DNA of 64,000 nucleotides, taken from Odontocerum albicorne. Its lineage: Eukaryota; Arthropoda; Insecta; Trichoptera; Odontoceridae. Below the pieces are notes generated by a model. That model searched no databases and was not told where the DNA came from. It saw nothing but the letters and a program-made list of their open reading frames with translations. The DNA lies in assembly GCA_949825065.1 (NCBI GenBank), contig OX463864.1, positions 15,885,327 through 15,949,326 on the forward strand. The letters run 5' to 3'. The position numbers and the translations under genes were made by a program. Positions 53,514 to 64,000 of this stretch are shown in pieces. How positions within the stretch are numbered: the first letter of the stretch is position 1; each line of letters starts with the position of its first letter.

Positions 53514-55317
53514 CAGTGCTTCTCAAACTTTCTGCGTTCATGGACATTTTTTTTCATTCCAATTCATTGATCAGTATATTAGAGAATCAAAATAAAAATA
53601 ATATTAAAATGAAGATAATGGAGTTCTAAAACATTTATATTTTATTTTAGTAAGAAAATATATACAATAGCAAAAAATAAAATAATTATTAATTTTAAAT
53701 ACATTATTATTTTGTAACTCTTTCTCAACATGGCCCTGTTATCAACTGTTCAAAGTTTGTTTTTATTTCAAAAAAAATCTATAGCAAAAAATAAAATTAT
53801 AAAATAATAAGAATTATGCATTATCGATTTGTAAATTTTCTGTCCTTGCAGTCCAATTAAAACATTTTTTAATATATAGACAGAATTAGTTAGAAATATG
53901 CGAAACAAATTACTTAACAAATAAGAATAATGCATTTTACATGCATTATAATTTTTGTTTTTCAATGCGGCCCAGTAATAACTGTTAAAATAAATTTTTT
54001 AACAGAACTAATAAGAAATATACAAAAAAAAGATAAAAATTACAAAACAAATGAAAATTATGCAATTTACATATATTATTATTTGCTTTATAATTTTAAT
54101 TTCAATGCCGCCCAGTAATAAACTGTTCAAATATATTTTTTTATTAACACATTTTTTGCGGGAAACGATAAAACTCGTTCTATCCCGTTTTATAGTAGAG
54201 AGCGGGAGACGAGTTTACTCATTTTGGTATGCCAAGCGGTGGTATGCGGGAAACTTGTAAACACGGTCGCCAAATGGGGTGGGAACTGCGCGTTATCTAT
54301 TGTAAGGGGTACCTAACGCATCTACCTGTTGATACAATGAGGTTGGGTGATAACAACACAAAAGGCAAAATAAAAATAAAAGCGGTTATGTTTACAAAAA
54401 AATATGTTTCAATGATAACAAATCGGGATCTTGTTTTAGCATTGTTGATCGTTTCTCTAGTGACTCCAGTGTACTGCTTTCGTTCGGAAGTCTTAGTATC
54501 GTGTTTCTGAGTTCATTCTGCTTTTACGGAGTATTTTATTTTGTTTTGAATTATCGAATTTTCGTAGAAAATACCTAACTATCGTGGTGTATTTGTTCAA
54601 AAACTTTTTTTACTTCGCCACTTTTTACTGCCACTGTTTTTTTTTGTGATAAACTATTTTTGAAAGTTAATTTTACTGTCCCTGAACATGAATCAGGATG
54701 CAAACGAGAGTGATGATGAATTGTTAATTATTCCTGCCAAAGCGACATAGAAGATTTTTCCGATTCCGAGGATGACGATGATAGTGAAGAAGATATTATT
54801 CCTCTGCCATCAACTTTTTCCCGAAGACGAATTTATAAAATTCTTATAAGATCTATTGAAAATTTCGTAATTATATTGTAATTTTATGTGAATAAAATAA
54901 TTTTGATGGTGAAAGAGTATTTTTTTCTATGTTTACCTAGAATGTAGTAATTTTGGCTGAGTAAAAAATAGAGCAACCCATATTTTGCATAATAAAGATA
55001 TAGATAGTTCTATTCTTAGTAAGATACAAAAAGTTTTTCGAAAAAATACTAATTAGTTTGAGAGATATGGTTTTTTTACGAAAGTCTAATTTTGGCGCAA
55101 ATAAGTCTAAAAGTACCCGCATTGCGTCATCACTTGTCGCGAAAAGTACCCGATTACAATGTGTTAATAGACTGAGTTAGTAAGAAATGGACAAAAATAA
55201 AAATTACAAAAAAAAAAAAGAATTACGCAATTTACGTGCATTATTATTTGTTATGTAATTTTCTCTCTATGCGGCCCAGAAACCAAGTGTTCAGGGACCA
55301 CAGTTTGAGTAGCACTG
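53514..55317. mobile_element. hAT element containing a piggyBac-like element
   Basis: Ends CAGTGCTTCTCAAACTTT and GTTTGAGTAGCACTG with 8-bp flanks TCTTAAAT (53506-53513) and TCCTAAAT (55318-55325). The interior consists of several imperfect copies of a 100-150 bp segment with GCGGCCCAGTAATAACTGTT and GCAATTTACATATATTATTA. The element at 54148-55163 interrupts it. Confidence 0.8.
54148..55163. mobile_element. piggyBac-like element, 1016 bp, with an acidic N-terminal ORF remnant
   Basis: Flanked by TTAA at 54144-54147 and 55164-55167; ends CACATTTTTTGCGGG and CCCGATTACAATGTG. On the + strand from 54688 it encodes MNQDANESDDELLII, and after a frame change DFSDSEDDDDSEEDIIPLPS and TFSRRRIYK. Such an acidic leader is usual for piggyBac-type transposases, but the catalytic part is missing. 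Confidence 0.8.
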
Positions 55318-55756
55318 TCCTAAATACTTACATAAAATCCTTCTTTAGAATGTAAACTAAAAGATTGCCATGGAAATAATAAAAATACTCTAAATCCTAG
55401 TGAGGGAATTTGATTTATTAGAAAAAAAATATTGTCTATGATAAAACAAATGATTACACAATCAATGTTATCAACAATATTGCTACAATCAATGTTATCA
55501 ACAATTTGTTTTGTATTCATAATTCTTCTCAGTCGAAATATTATCCAAATTTATATTTATCAAATGTACACATATGTCTTCAGATTTAAAATCAATTTCT
55601 AAATAATTTAATTTAAATAAGTAATTTCTTTTTTTTTTTTTTTTAATAATACTTATATTTTTAACAATTAAGATTTTGCAAAAGCCGTAAATTAAGCCCG
55701 CTATGTCGAACGGTATTCCAACTTTAAATCGGCTACCACTGAGGCCTAGGCCTTTT

Positions 55757-56239
55757 TAGTGATGTACCGAGTAATAAAAAATTACCGGGTATTGAGTATC
55801 AGGAGACAAAAACACTTACCCAGCCGGGTACCCGGTTACTCGGGAGGTTTGTCAAAAAATTCAGATATTTATCTAAAACTATTAAAATCGGCCAGACAGT
55901 TATCACCCCCTCCTAGCGGCATACCCAGCGAAAGAATGTTCAGCGTTTCGGGTATTATCTACGAAGAGAGAAGGAATAAACTACTTCCGCGAAACGCAGA
56001 GAAATCATTATTTCTACTTTATAATCTAACATTATTCAGATTTCATTATTCAATTTAAAATAAAAAACAAGGTTAAAATCAATTTTATGTAATTTATTTT
56101 CATTCCCTTATTGTGTTCTTTTTAGTTTTCACGGGACCCAATACCCAGCACCGGATCCCAGCAATATTTGCCGGATCCGGGTCATTTGCGCATACTGAAA
56201 ATATTGCAGAGTAATTTCCAAATACCCGGTACATCACTA
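55757..56239 (+). mobile_element. Short hAT element with transposase C-terminus
   Basis: Ends TAGTGATGTACCG and CGGTACATCACTA. The + strand reads SARQLSPPPSGIPSERMFSV, SGIIYEERRNKLLPRNAEKS and LFLLYNLTLF, the hAT dimerisation (hATC) motif (PSER.FS..G.I...+R..L...N.E..LFL+.N). Several CCGGGTA-type motifs lie inside both ends. The 8-bp target duplication is not clear. Confidence 0.8.
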
Positions 56240-56460
56240 CTCGTTTTCCACCCTTTGGTTTTGGATTTAATTCCATAGTAACCAAAAAATTTACTTTTTA
56301 ACGGAGAGTCTCCCGGTCGTAATCGAAGAAAGTATATTAAATTTTTCGAAAGTTACGACATGAGACCCTCTACAATAGGTAATGTTTCTATCAAAATCTG
56401 AAACCGGGTTAAAAGAGTTTGTCTGCAAAAAAATTCTCGCATGTGCTTAATGTATAAGTG

Positions 56461-56776
56461 TTGTTGCACGTGTAGTAGTATTACCAAATGCTAGTTACAC
56501 GTTTAGTAGTATTACCAAATGCTCGTTACACGTTTAGTAGTATTACCAAATGATAGTTACACGTTTAGTAGTATTACCAAATGCTAGTTACACGTTTAGC
56601 AGTATTACCAAATGCTAGTTACACATTTAGTAGTATTACAAAATGCTAGTTACACGTTTAGTAGTATTACCAAATGCTAGTTACACGTTTAGTAGTATTA
56701 CCAAATGCTCGTTACACGTTTAGCAGTATTACCAAATGCTAGTTACACGTTTAGCAGTATTACCAAATGCTAGTTA
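56461..56776. repeat. Minisatellite, 31 bp x about 10
   Basis: Unit contains GTTACACGTTTAGTAGTATT and ACCAAATGCTA, with variants GCAGTATT, GATA and CTCG. It shows no link to a coding frame. Confidence 0.93.
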
Positions 56777-57059
56777 AACATTTCCTACCATTTTTTTAAG
56801 ACCCTAAGGATCGATTAATAAGGCTGAAGACAATGCTGCCTTCTGGTCACTCTCTTAAACATGTTCGCATTACCAATTCGGATATATTGAGGTGTACCAT
56901 ATGAGGCATGCTACAGCCTTTTGTAAGTCAAATTTTTATAAATCTATGGTCGCTTCACGGCGCTCTTTAAACTTATCTAAAACAGATAATTAGCTATAGT
57001 AAAACAAAGTCAAACGAATTGAGGTTGGAAAGAGAAACTAATGTAAAATTCACACGGAT

Positions 57060-57165
57060 AACATTGGTACCCAGATTAAAAAAAAAAAGGGTTCCAGTCC
57101 GGTGTTCACTTAAGGCATGTTTAATACCTTTCTAGTTGATTGTGACACCATAACTGAGGGAGACC
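57060..57165 (+). mobile_element. tRNA-derived SINE, family A, body fragment
   Basis: Starts at ATTGGTACCCAGATT plus an A run, then GGTTCCAGTCCGGTGTTCAC, TTAAGGCATGTTTAATACC and TTTCTAGTTGATTGTGACACC. It matches the body of the copies at 43630 and 59585 but lacks the tRNA head. Confidence 0.6.
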
Positions 57166-57174
57166 CAATTGCAG

Positions 57175-57480
57175 AAAAAAATCAAATTGCTAGACGACCC
57201 GAAAGAATATGCTGGCTTATCATTGGACGGTTTGAAGATTGACGGGAGAAGATGAAGAGGTTGTCCAAAGAAAAGATGGATAATTGATGTGGAAGACATC
57301 AGAGCGCTGGGAGTGGCGAGTGCTTGTCCTTAACGGACATCTATACAAAAAGACAGTTCTTAAAATGCCGACCACATGTAGCGGGACGGAGATAGGAAGC
57401 AGGAGATTTTATATTTTTTATATGAAATACTACATAAATTACTTTCACAATTTGGTTGATTGTGAAAAGTGCTGATCCAA
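57175..57480 (+). pseudogene. Degenerate LINE C-terminus fragment
   Basis: A short part reads RGCPKKRWIIDVEDIRALGV, the GRPKKRW.DDV motif of LINE C-termini. The flanking sequence is too diverged to read. 57640-57900 has no assigned content. Confidence 0.45.
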
Positions 57481-58451
57481 CTCTATATCGAGGGAACAAG
57501 AGGTAATGGTGTGTAAAGAAAAGATTAACTATAAAAAGATCTTCAAACACTGGGAGTCTATCAAGACCAGGCCAAGACTCGAAAAGTCAACTCTGAATAA
57601 TGGGAAGAAAAAAGTGGTAGATCAATAGCCCGATAAAATGTTGGAGAACTATTTAATAATGGTGATTACATTTTAATCATTGCCAACTACGACATATGAA
57701 AACATATTCAAATCAGAATAAGACTGGATTCGTGTTTGACTGAAGTTTTCCCCAGGGTTTACATCGGGATGTCTTCGAGCTGACTGAAGTCTATGAATCA
57801 ACCACACTTAATATCAAAATTAAATTCAAATAGTTTTAATTGAGGATTTTAATTTACTTCAATGTAGTGCCAACTTCACTTTGATCAATCAACATTCGAG
57901 GTGAATCTTGGCTGCCAACCTGAGAATGTGACCTGACAAACCCATCAAAACATATTGTCTGTGGTAAATTTTTGATATGTGCAAAATTGGTAAATTGATC
58001 GTGAATCTGACGGTGCATATTTCTTTCAAAATGTTTATTATATCAAAAAATGACTAATTACCACAGATGTGTATGTTAGGACTGTTGTGCTTTGGTCGCA
58101 ATTAGTGTCATTAAAGCTACTTTAGAAGAGTAGCGCACAGCTACTTTTAAATATTTAAGTAGTATGCTACTTAAATAGCATACATTTTACAGCTACTCTT
58201 TAGGACAAAGTGCGTTACTTTTACGATATTACTTAACAAAAAAAAAGATTTTAATCATTGCAAAGCTGGGACGAAGTATTTTGGCGCTCGGGGCAACCGA
58301 GAGGTTTCAAAAATGCACCCCGCAACAAGGCGTCTATTTTTTTCTAAATGCTTTCAGGAATGGATAAAATTACAATATTTTTCCTTTCATTTAATATGGG
58401 CTATATTTTGTTTTCTATAAAAACAGCCCCTTCAGTTTTCAGAAAAAGAAA

Positions 58452-58647
58452 AAAATGGGGATGTACAATTACTTTACCCCACAACATTATTCAACTGATG
58501 AAAATGGGGATGTACAATTACTTTACCCCACAACATTATTCAACTGATGAAAATGGGGATGTACAATTACTTTACCCCACAACATTATTCAACTGATGAA
58601 AATGGGGATGTACAATTACTTTACCCCACAACATTATTCAACTGATG
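58452..58647. repeat. Minisatellite, 49 bp x 4
   Basis: Four identical units with AAAATGGGGATGTACAATTA, CTTTACCCCACAACATTATT and CAACTGATG. The open frame that spans the first three is a by-product. Confidence 0.97.
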
Positions 58648-59237
58648 AAAATGTTATACATTTATGACATTATTTTTCGAGCTTTCAGTGTGACAAAATT
58701 ATCAATAACTTGATCGAAATCAATTTTGATCTAAATCAATTTTGTTCGAAACCAAATATTCAATAGAGAGAATAGTCATATCTGACAATCTCTCTTGTAC
58801 AAAATTTGTTTTTAATTATTTTATCCTCATTTTGGCACCCTTCAGATATCGCACCTGGATCCAGTGCCCGGTTGCCTCACTTTTGTCCCAGGCTCTCGTA
58901 AATCATAAGATAAGCTGTGACAAAGTCTTAACATTGACTGTGGCCAAGTATGAATCCAGTCTAATAATCTGTTATCCTCTAAAGAGTAAATGAAGAGTGT
59001 ATCAAGACTTCATCTTTCAATATTAAAAAATTATTACAGATAATAAACACTAAGAGACATCTAATTAAAAAAAAATTCAAGCTGTTATTTTCATACAAAA
59101 CTTTCCGTTTTTTAGATAAAACGACTATGGCTAAAGATGAAATTGCATTGACATTATTGACTTCATATAAAAACATTTAAGTAGTAAAATAATAAAAAAA
59201 ATCTAAATTAGTTTTATTTATAAAACTTTGTGCTGTT

Positions 59238-59418
59238 GAAAAATAAACAGTTTGATTTCTCCAACAATAGGAGAAACATTTTAAACAGTTTTATTTCCCC
59301 AACAATAGGAGAAACATTTTAAACAGTTTGATTTCCCCAAAAATAGGAGAAACAGTTTGATTTCCCCAAAAATAGGAGAAACAGTTTGATTTCCCCAACA
59401 ATAGGAGAAACATTTTAA
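59238..59418. repeat. Minisatellite, alternating 39- and 28-bp units
   Basis: About five units with AACAGTTTGATTTCCCCAAC and AATAGGAGAAACA; some also contain TTTTAA, so two unit lengths alternate. Confidence 0.9.
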
Positions 59419-59584
59419 AGTAGCCGATTCGTTCACAGACAAATATTCAAATAAATAAAATATATATCGGATATAAATCAATGACAGTCTTCCAAAAATA
59501 TGCCAAAAATAAAAACATTAATCTTACGATATTTCAATGGAATCCATTTATACACGCTTGATAATTATTGCAAAGATATTAAGA

Positions 59585-59770
59585 CAGAACTCGGTAATCT
59601 AGTTGGTAAGACACCGGTCTTCCAGCTCGAGGGTTGGGTTCGATCCCCGTTTGTACCCGATTAAAAAAAAAACGATTTAAGTCTGGTTTTCCCTTAAGGT
59701 CTCTTTAATGTATTTTTGACTGGATGGAAAAGATAACCACATGCCAATAAATCCGTCAGGTTGTAGAGAG
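59585..59770 (+). mobile_element. tRNA-derived SINE, family A, copy 4
   Basis: The head runs TCGGTAATCTAGTTGGTAAG to B box GGTTCGATCCC (59637-59647). The body has AAGTCTGGTTTTCCCTTAAG, CTTTAATGTATTTTTGACTG and CCAATAAATCCGTCAGGTTG. Confidence 0.85.
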
Positions 59771-59774
59771 CCAA

Positions 59775-60300
59775 CTCTCTTCAAGGGTGTTCCAACTCAG
59801 AATTTTAACCCACTCTAAATTTTGACAAGACCTCCCAAAAATGGTTGTCTTTAAGAGTTTCTTAAAGTTGAACATGCCACCCACATCTCTGATATTAGAA
59901 TGCAGTTCATTCCACGCTACAGAAACAGCAATGATAAAAGCTCTATTGTAATATCCCGCCCTATTGGATTGATTTGGAACACCAATTTATTAGATGAAGA
60001 ATAAATTGACTTCAAAGATCTACTTCTCTCCGAAGGAACATCTCTAGTACACATATTCGAAAGATACAATGGAGACATCCCATTAAGGGACTTGAATACA
60101 AAGAGACAGTTTGAAATCAATCCATTGACACTTAAGTCAGTGTAGACTTTTTAGAAGAAAACCAATATGGCAATATTTTTTACTATCATATATCAGCCTA
60201 GCAACTGCATTGAAAACTGGCTGGAAACTAGAAATTTGTGAATCAGGCAAACCAGAATAAATAGGGTTACAATAATCCAGACGCAACACAAATTAAATAA
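59775..60300 (-). pseudogene. CR1/L2-like LINE reverse transcriptase C-terminus
   Basis: The minus strand reads VFNAVARLIYDSKKYCHIGF, LLKSLH, then NCLFVFKSLNGMSPLYLSNM and CTRDVPSERSRSLKS, and after frame changes AVSVAWNELHSNIRDVGGMF and NFKKLLKT. LF.FKSL.G..P.YL and W..L...IR.......FK..LK are the end of a CR1/L2 polyprotein. The first part may start near 60300. Confidence 0.85.
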
Positions 60301-60309
60301 GTTTTTATT

Positions 60310-61190
60310 ACCCTGAAAAAGCATACTCTAACTTCATAGTTTAATCAACTAAATTAAAAGTAGCTTCATGAAGCAAAATTTAAAGTAGCTCATTTTTAAT
60401 ATTTCAAAGTGCTTTTATTTGCCATCTCGCTTTTAGAATTGTCATTTTTTCTGTGTGGAATGCAACAAAAGCAATAGTACTAAAAAAAATTCCATTGAAA
60501 TAAAATCAATATACATAATCAACAAATTTAAAAAAAAAAAACAATTTTATTAATCAATTAATTAATACATTTTAATTTAATATTTTTAATTCAAATTGAC
60601 CTATTGCAAAAATAAATTGTTTTGTGTGCAAAATACTTTGTTTACAAAAGCAGTTAATCCTTACCGATTTCTATACATCGAGATTGTAATTTTTTAAGTA
60701 TAAATAAATGCATCGGGTTGAAAACAGACGTTTTGAGCCGAATATCTATGAAAATGTAAGTCAAATAATTAAATAAAAAAAGACAACTTCTAAGGTGTCG
60801 GTCTGCGACTACAAGCCTCGGAATATTACTAAACGTTCCGATCCTGAAATACGAGAATTGAAACGAGAAACAAAAGTGACACCATTAGAAATGTTGTCTA
60901 TTTGCAACAAAATAAGTGAACATTTATTCTATATTTTTAATATGTAAGTATCATATTTTCGTCATTTTTAAGAGAACATTTTTCGAATCATATGTTATGT
61001 ATATCCGCCGGAAATCACTCATGCATAGCTCGTACCTGTTTTTGGAATTCATGTGTACCGCATTCTGGAATGGAAAAGTTTATTATAAGAAATTGCAAAG
61101 AGCTTTCGTACATTTTTTTTAAAGGTAGTCAGATATCTAGCCTTTTTTAAATGAACAAATAAGTATATTTATTAGTAATGTAGTAAGTAA
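60310..61190. other. AT-rich stretch, nothing recognised
   Basis: No element termini, tandem repeats or protein similarity were recognised here. Confidence 0.45.
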
Positions 61191-61192
61191 AT

Positions 61193-61653
61193 CAGGCATG
61201 ACCAACCCATGGTCCTAATGCGTCCCACCAGGGTGTTTTGTGCGACCAATGAACTTTTATTTTTATAAATAATTCATGAAAGAAATTATGATAAAAGATA
61301 ATTGTTTAATAATGACGCTTTCTAGATTTCTGACACAAAGGAGATTTATACAAAATTTAAAAAAATCTTATTTAAATGTGGCCCAAAATGATAGTAATAT
61401 AATAATATGAAATTACAACATAGGTACACATTGTTTACGTATAATAGGTATTTAAGTATTTATGAAATAACGTGAATTGTATTTATGTTCAATAAAATAA
61501 ATTCAACATAAGAATTTGTCGGCCTTCGTGCTTCAGTCGTTAAGTCATTTGGCTCACGAACCAATTTTTATTCTATCGATTTAAAAAAACACGTGCGGCC
61601 TGCGAGCTTTTACCAGTTTTGGCACATGCCCCAAAAAGGTTGGCCCACCCCTG
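61193..61653. mobile_element. hAT MITE with 8-bp target duplication
   Basis: 461 bp with ends CAGGCATGACCAACC and GGTTGGCCCACCCCTG and flanks AAGTAAAT (61185-61192) and ATGTAAAT (61654-61661). The right end is the usual CAGGGGTGGGCCAACC of animal hAT elements; the left end has drifted. No protein is encoded. Confidence 0.8.
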
Positions 61654-62391
61654 ATGTAAATACTATAAATAAATCCCGTAACTTTTTATATACGGCAAAG
61701 CAATGATTCTAATGATTCGTAAAGGCTCTGGAGCTCGTACGATGATTGATCAAATTTATCAAACTAGGAACAATAGTAGAGGAAATATAATTAGTGTTAA
61801 AAGATAAACGCTTCTTTTGACCAAAGGCATTACATTTTTTAACTTTGAAGGAGTATAACGCATTGCCAACAAAGTGGAAGTCATTTACGGTTTCAAAGCT
61901 CAAATACACACTGAAGCAATGAATGGTTCTTTTCTCAGGGTATTGCGGAGTCTGAGAGGGTATTATTGCACATTTGGAAATAATGGTTGGGATCTTATTG
62001 TCTATGGGTGATTATGTTTAATTACAGAATTCTTAATGTTTATGTATCATATACCAATATTGAGTGCGGTTATTTTTTGTGTGACATATACTCATATTTG
62101 TGATAAAAAACAATAGCGGCGTTGTTTTTTTTTGTCTTTTGTTTATTAAAGTGAAAATGTGTAAATCTCGTATAGTATTTCTAAAGCATGTTTTTATAAT
62201 GTTGTTTTCAGTGATGAGTGTATTTAATTGACACAAAACAGGAATTCCTAGGTCGGCCAGCTGATCTATGGTATCTGAGAAGAGAAATTAAGCATAATGG
62301 GGAAAGAAGAATATCTTACTTTTATATGATCATTGAAGTGTTGCTTTGTTATTATTGTCATGTAGAAGAAAATGAAAAAAAAAAACACATT

Positions 62392-62490
62392 TGAGAGGAG
62401 AGATGAGGTATCAAAAGATCTGGGCTAATCTCATAACATCCTCCCAATCGAAATTCACCATCATCAATAGGAAGAAAAGCCCGGGTGCAA
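62392..62490 (+). repeat. Dispersed repeat R1, copy 4
   Basis: Matches 12925-13042 with GGGCTAATCTCATAACATCC and TCCCAATCGAAATTCACC. Just downstream, 62541-62591 has a direct repeat of CATATAGGCCAAGGTAGATT. Confidence 0.65.
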
Positions 62491-62823
62491 AGATGCCTGA
62501 TGTAGTTCATCTCGGAATCTAGTCACCCTTACTTCTACTGTCATATAGGCCAAGGTAGATTGACTGTCCATATAGGCCAAGGTAGATTGAAAACATATTA
62601 TTCCAAATGTTTTTTAGTCGATTGAACCATTTGTAAATTTAATACGACATTCGTTAACTATTTTAGATACTATTAAAAGTAAAAACATTTCTTCGCTTAA
62701 TTTATCGTTAAATATGATCTTTGCATTTATCTCTGTTTAAAACATATGACGCTTTATAATGACATCGTAAAAAAAATATCAACAAACAAAACTTTTCAAA
62801 GAATATATTCCGTTAATGTTCGT

Positions 62824-62883
62824 AATTTCGGCAAGTTTATAAATAAATTTTTATTTCTGCATATTTATAAAACTTGCCGAAAT
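62824..62883. repeat. Short inverted repeat (hairpin)
   Basis: AATTTCGGCAAGTTTATAAA (62824-62843) pairs with 62864-62883, with one extra T and a 20-base AT-rich loop. There is no T run to suggest a terminator, and the context is intergenic. Confidence 0.7.
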
Positions 62884-63164
62884 GCCAGTCGGGATATTAA
62901 ATTTAAATAATAAATAACGTGACACGATTCCATAGATATTTGTTATCGTATTTCATCCGTTTCCACCACACGACGCCTCGCTTACAAAATAATTACAGTA
63001 ACTTTATGAATAGTTAACCATTAAAACATTGGCAGTATGAATACACTGAGCTAGACGACAGCCGCACACTCGATCTAAAATCTTGCCGTAGACGAAAAAA
63101 ATTCAAGAAACATTTTTTTTTTTTTAGATGCAATTTGAATAAAAATAACTATTAAGTCCCAATA

Positions 63165-63426
63165 CAGGTATACGCAATCCCACTTTACGTGATTTAAATA
63201 AAATCAAGAAAAAAAAATTATAAAAAGCGGATTTGATTTTACCCAAATGAAACGAATAAGCTATGTATGTTTTTTGATTGAAAATAATTATTGGTTTTTA
63301 TCATTTTTGAATAACTTTCATTTCATTCCGAACGAATCTCAACCATATTGAAATCAATTCACTTTATACATTTTCCTAGCTACGCAATTTTACCTAGAAC
63401 CAATAGCATAAAGCGAGGGATACCTG
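63165..63426. mobile_element. Tigger-like MITE
   Basis: 262 bp with TA flanks (63163-63164, 63427-63428). Ends CAGGTATACGCAATCCCACT and GCGAGGGATACCTG, with inner CTTTACGTG and CATAAAGC, fit a Tigger-type MITE. No coding capacity. Confidence 0.7.
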
Positions 63427-63715
63427 TACTGATTTAGGTTATATGTTCTTTCGTCAATTTCTGATAATGATCAAATTTGGATACAACAACTTTCACACAA
63501 TTGTAAATTTAAATACATCCCTAGATACCACATCCAAGTTGGTGGTACACAGCCCGGCACCCCATGTTCTCCCACATCAAACCAAGACTGCGAATCTTCT
63601 TAGTGTGCCACCGGTGTATAGTGAAGGATGGGTGTCCGATTTGTCCCTAACGAGTGATAAAACTGCACAGCCATTTGTATCTTGTATACAATTTTGTAAA
63701 TTAAGATACAGTTTC

Positions 63716-63836
63716 TCGTACACAATTGTAAATTTGGATTTAGTATCTTGAACACATTGTAAATTTGGATTTAGTATCTTGTACACAATTGTAAATTTGG
63801 ATACACAGCATCTTGTGCGCAATTCACAATTGTAAA
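63716..63836. repeat. Minisatellite, about 31 bp x 3-4
   Basis: Units contain ACACAATTGTAAATTTGG and ATTTAGTATCTTG, with decay at both ends; related single copies occur near 63495. Confidence 0.85.
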
Positions 63837-64000
63837 TATGAGATAAATTGATTGAACTTGGCAGCATTACACTCTTCCGCATCTCGTGACTTCCAACGCT
63901 GAGGAACATAACCCACACTGGAATCGTTGTATCCCATGTACATTCATCCCTAGTTCTACCGGTATTCCACTATCCGCAGATTGTGGCAAAAGCACACCTA

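Noticed and set aside
54229..54510. 93-codon open frame as a small host gene
   Set aside because: Lies wholly inside the TTAA element at 54148-55163 and shows no recognisable domain.
57640..57900. Possible conserved coding piece around YENIFKSE
   Set aside because: Fragments can be read only with stops and I cannot tie them to any family with confidence.
63443..63918. Two opposing open frames of about 100 codons
   Set aside because: The minus frame repeats with the 31-bp array (LNLQNCIQDT-like), and neither has a recognisable domain.

Overview
The window reads as insect nuclear DNA. It is AT-rich, has GT-AG introns of 0.2 to 2.3 kb, and is crowded with mariner, piggyBac-like, hAT and Tigger-like DNA elements, non-LTR retrotransposon 3' ends and tRNA-derived SINEs. 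The order of insect cannot be fixed from the sequence. There is no sign of bacterial, organellar or viral DNA.

One host gene is evident. The last ten exons of a MON2 homologue (Golgi/endosome trafficking scaffold) lie on the + strand from 908 to 15351. The exons join in frame to 492 codons plus a stop, all nine introns in the window obey GT-AG, and the encoded sequence follows the C-terminal third of animal MON2. The introns hold mariner copies (5.1-6.1, 9.85-10.8 and 13.9-15.1 kb), a hAT MITE nested in a SINE, LINE ends, a TTAA-flanked MITE and several minisatellites. A polyadenylation signal candidate follows at 15785.

From about 16 kb to the end I found no convincing host gene. The DNA is intergenic and made of layered transposon remains. 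Main blocks: Tigger-like element with an LTR-like stretch and a duplicated mariner end (17.0-19.0 kb); degenerate mariner (20.6-21.6); a 22-copy 49-bp minisatellite (24.7-25.8); Tigger-like element containing a foldback MITE containing a TTAA element (26.0-28.4); TTAA MITEs and a SINE (29-31.5); CR1-like LINE with an internal triplication (32.3-33.1); mariners at 33.7, 35.0, 41.7 and 44.1; LINE ends at 37.7, 39.1 and 42.5; a PIF/Harbinger first exon with one nonsense codon (45.4); a large foldback (46.8-47.7); a hAT element carrying further insertions (47.9-51.1); a second hAT element carrying a TTAA element (53.5-55.3); then minisatellites, SINEs, a CR1-like LINE end and small MITEs to 64 kb.

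The least ordinary signals are: (i) eleven TTAA-flanked, piggyBac-like non-autonomous elements with related termini; (ii) four CTGANGA...GAAAC motifs, two in foldback arms and two next to hairpins, that resemble hammerhead ribozyme cores of Penelope-like elements; (iii) multi-level nested insertions whose target duplications can still be read; and (iv) three mariner siblings with different internal deletions. All comparisons to families rest on recognition by eye; no search was run.
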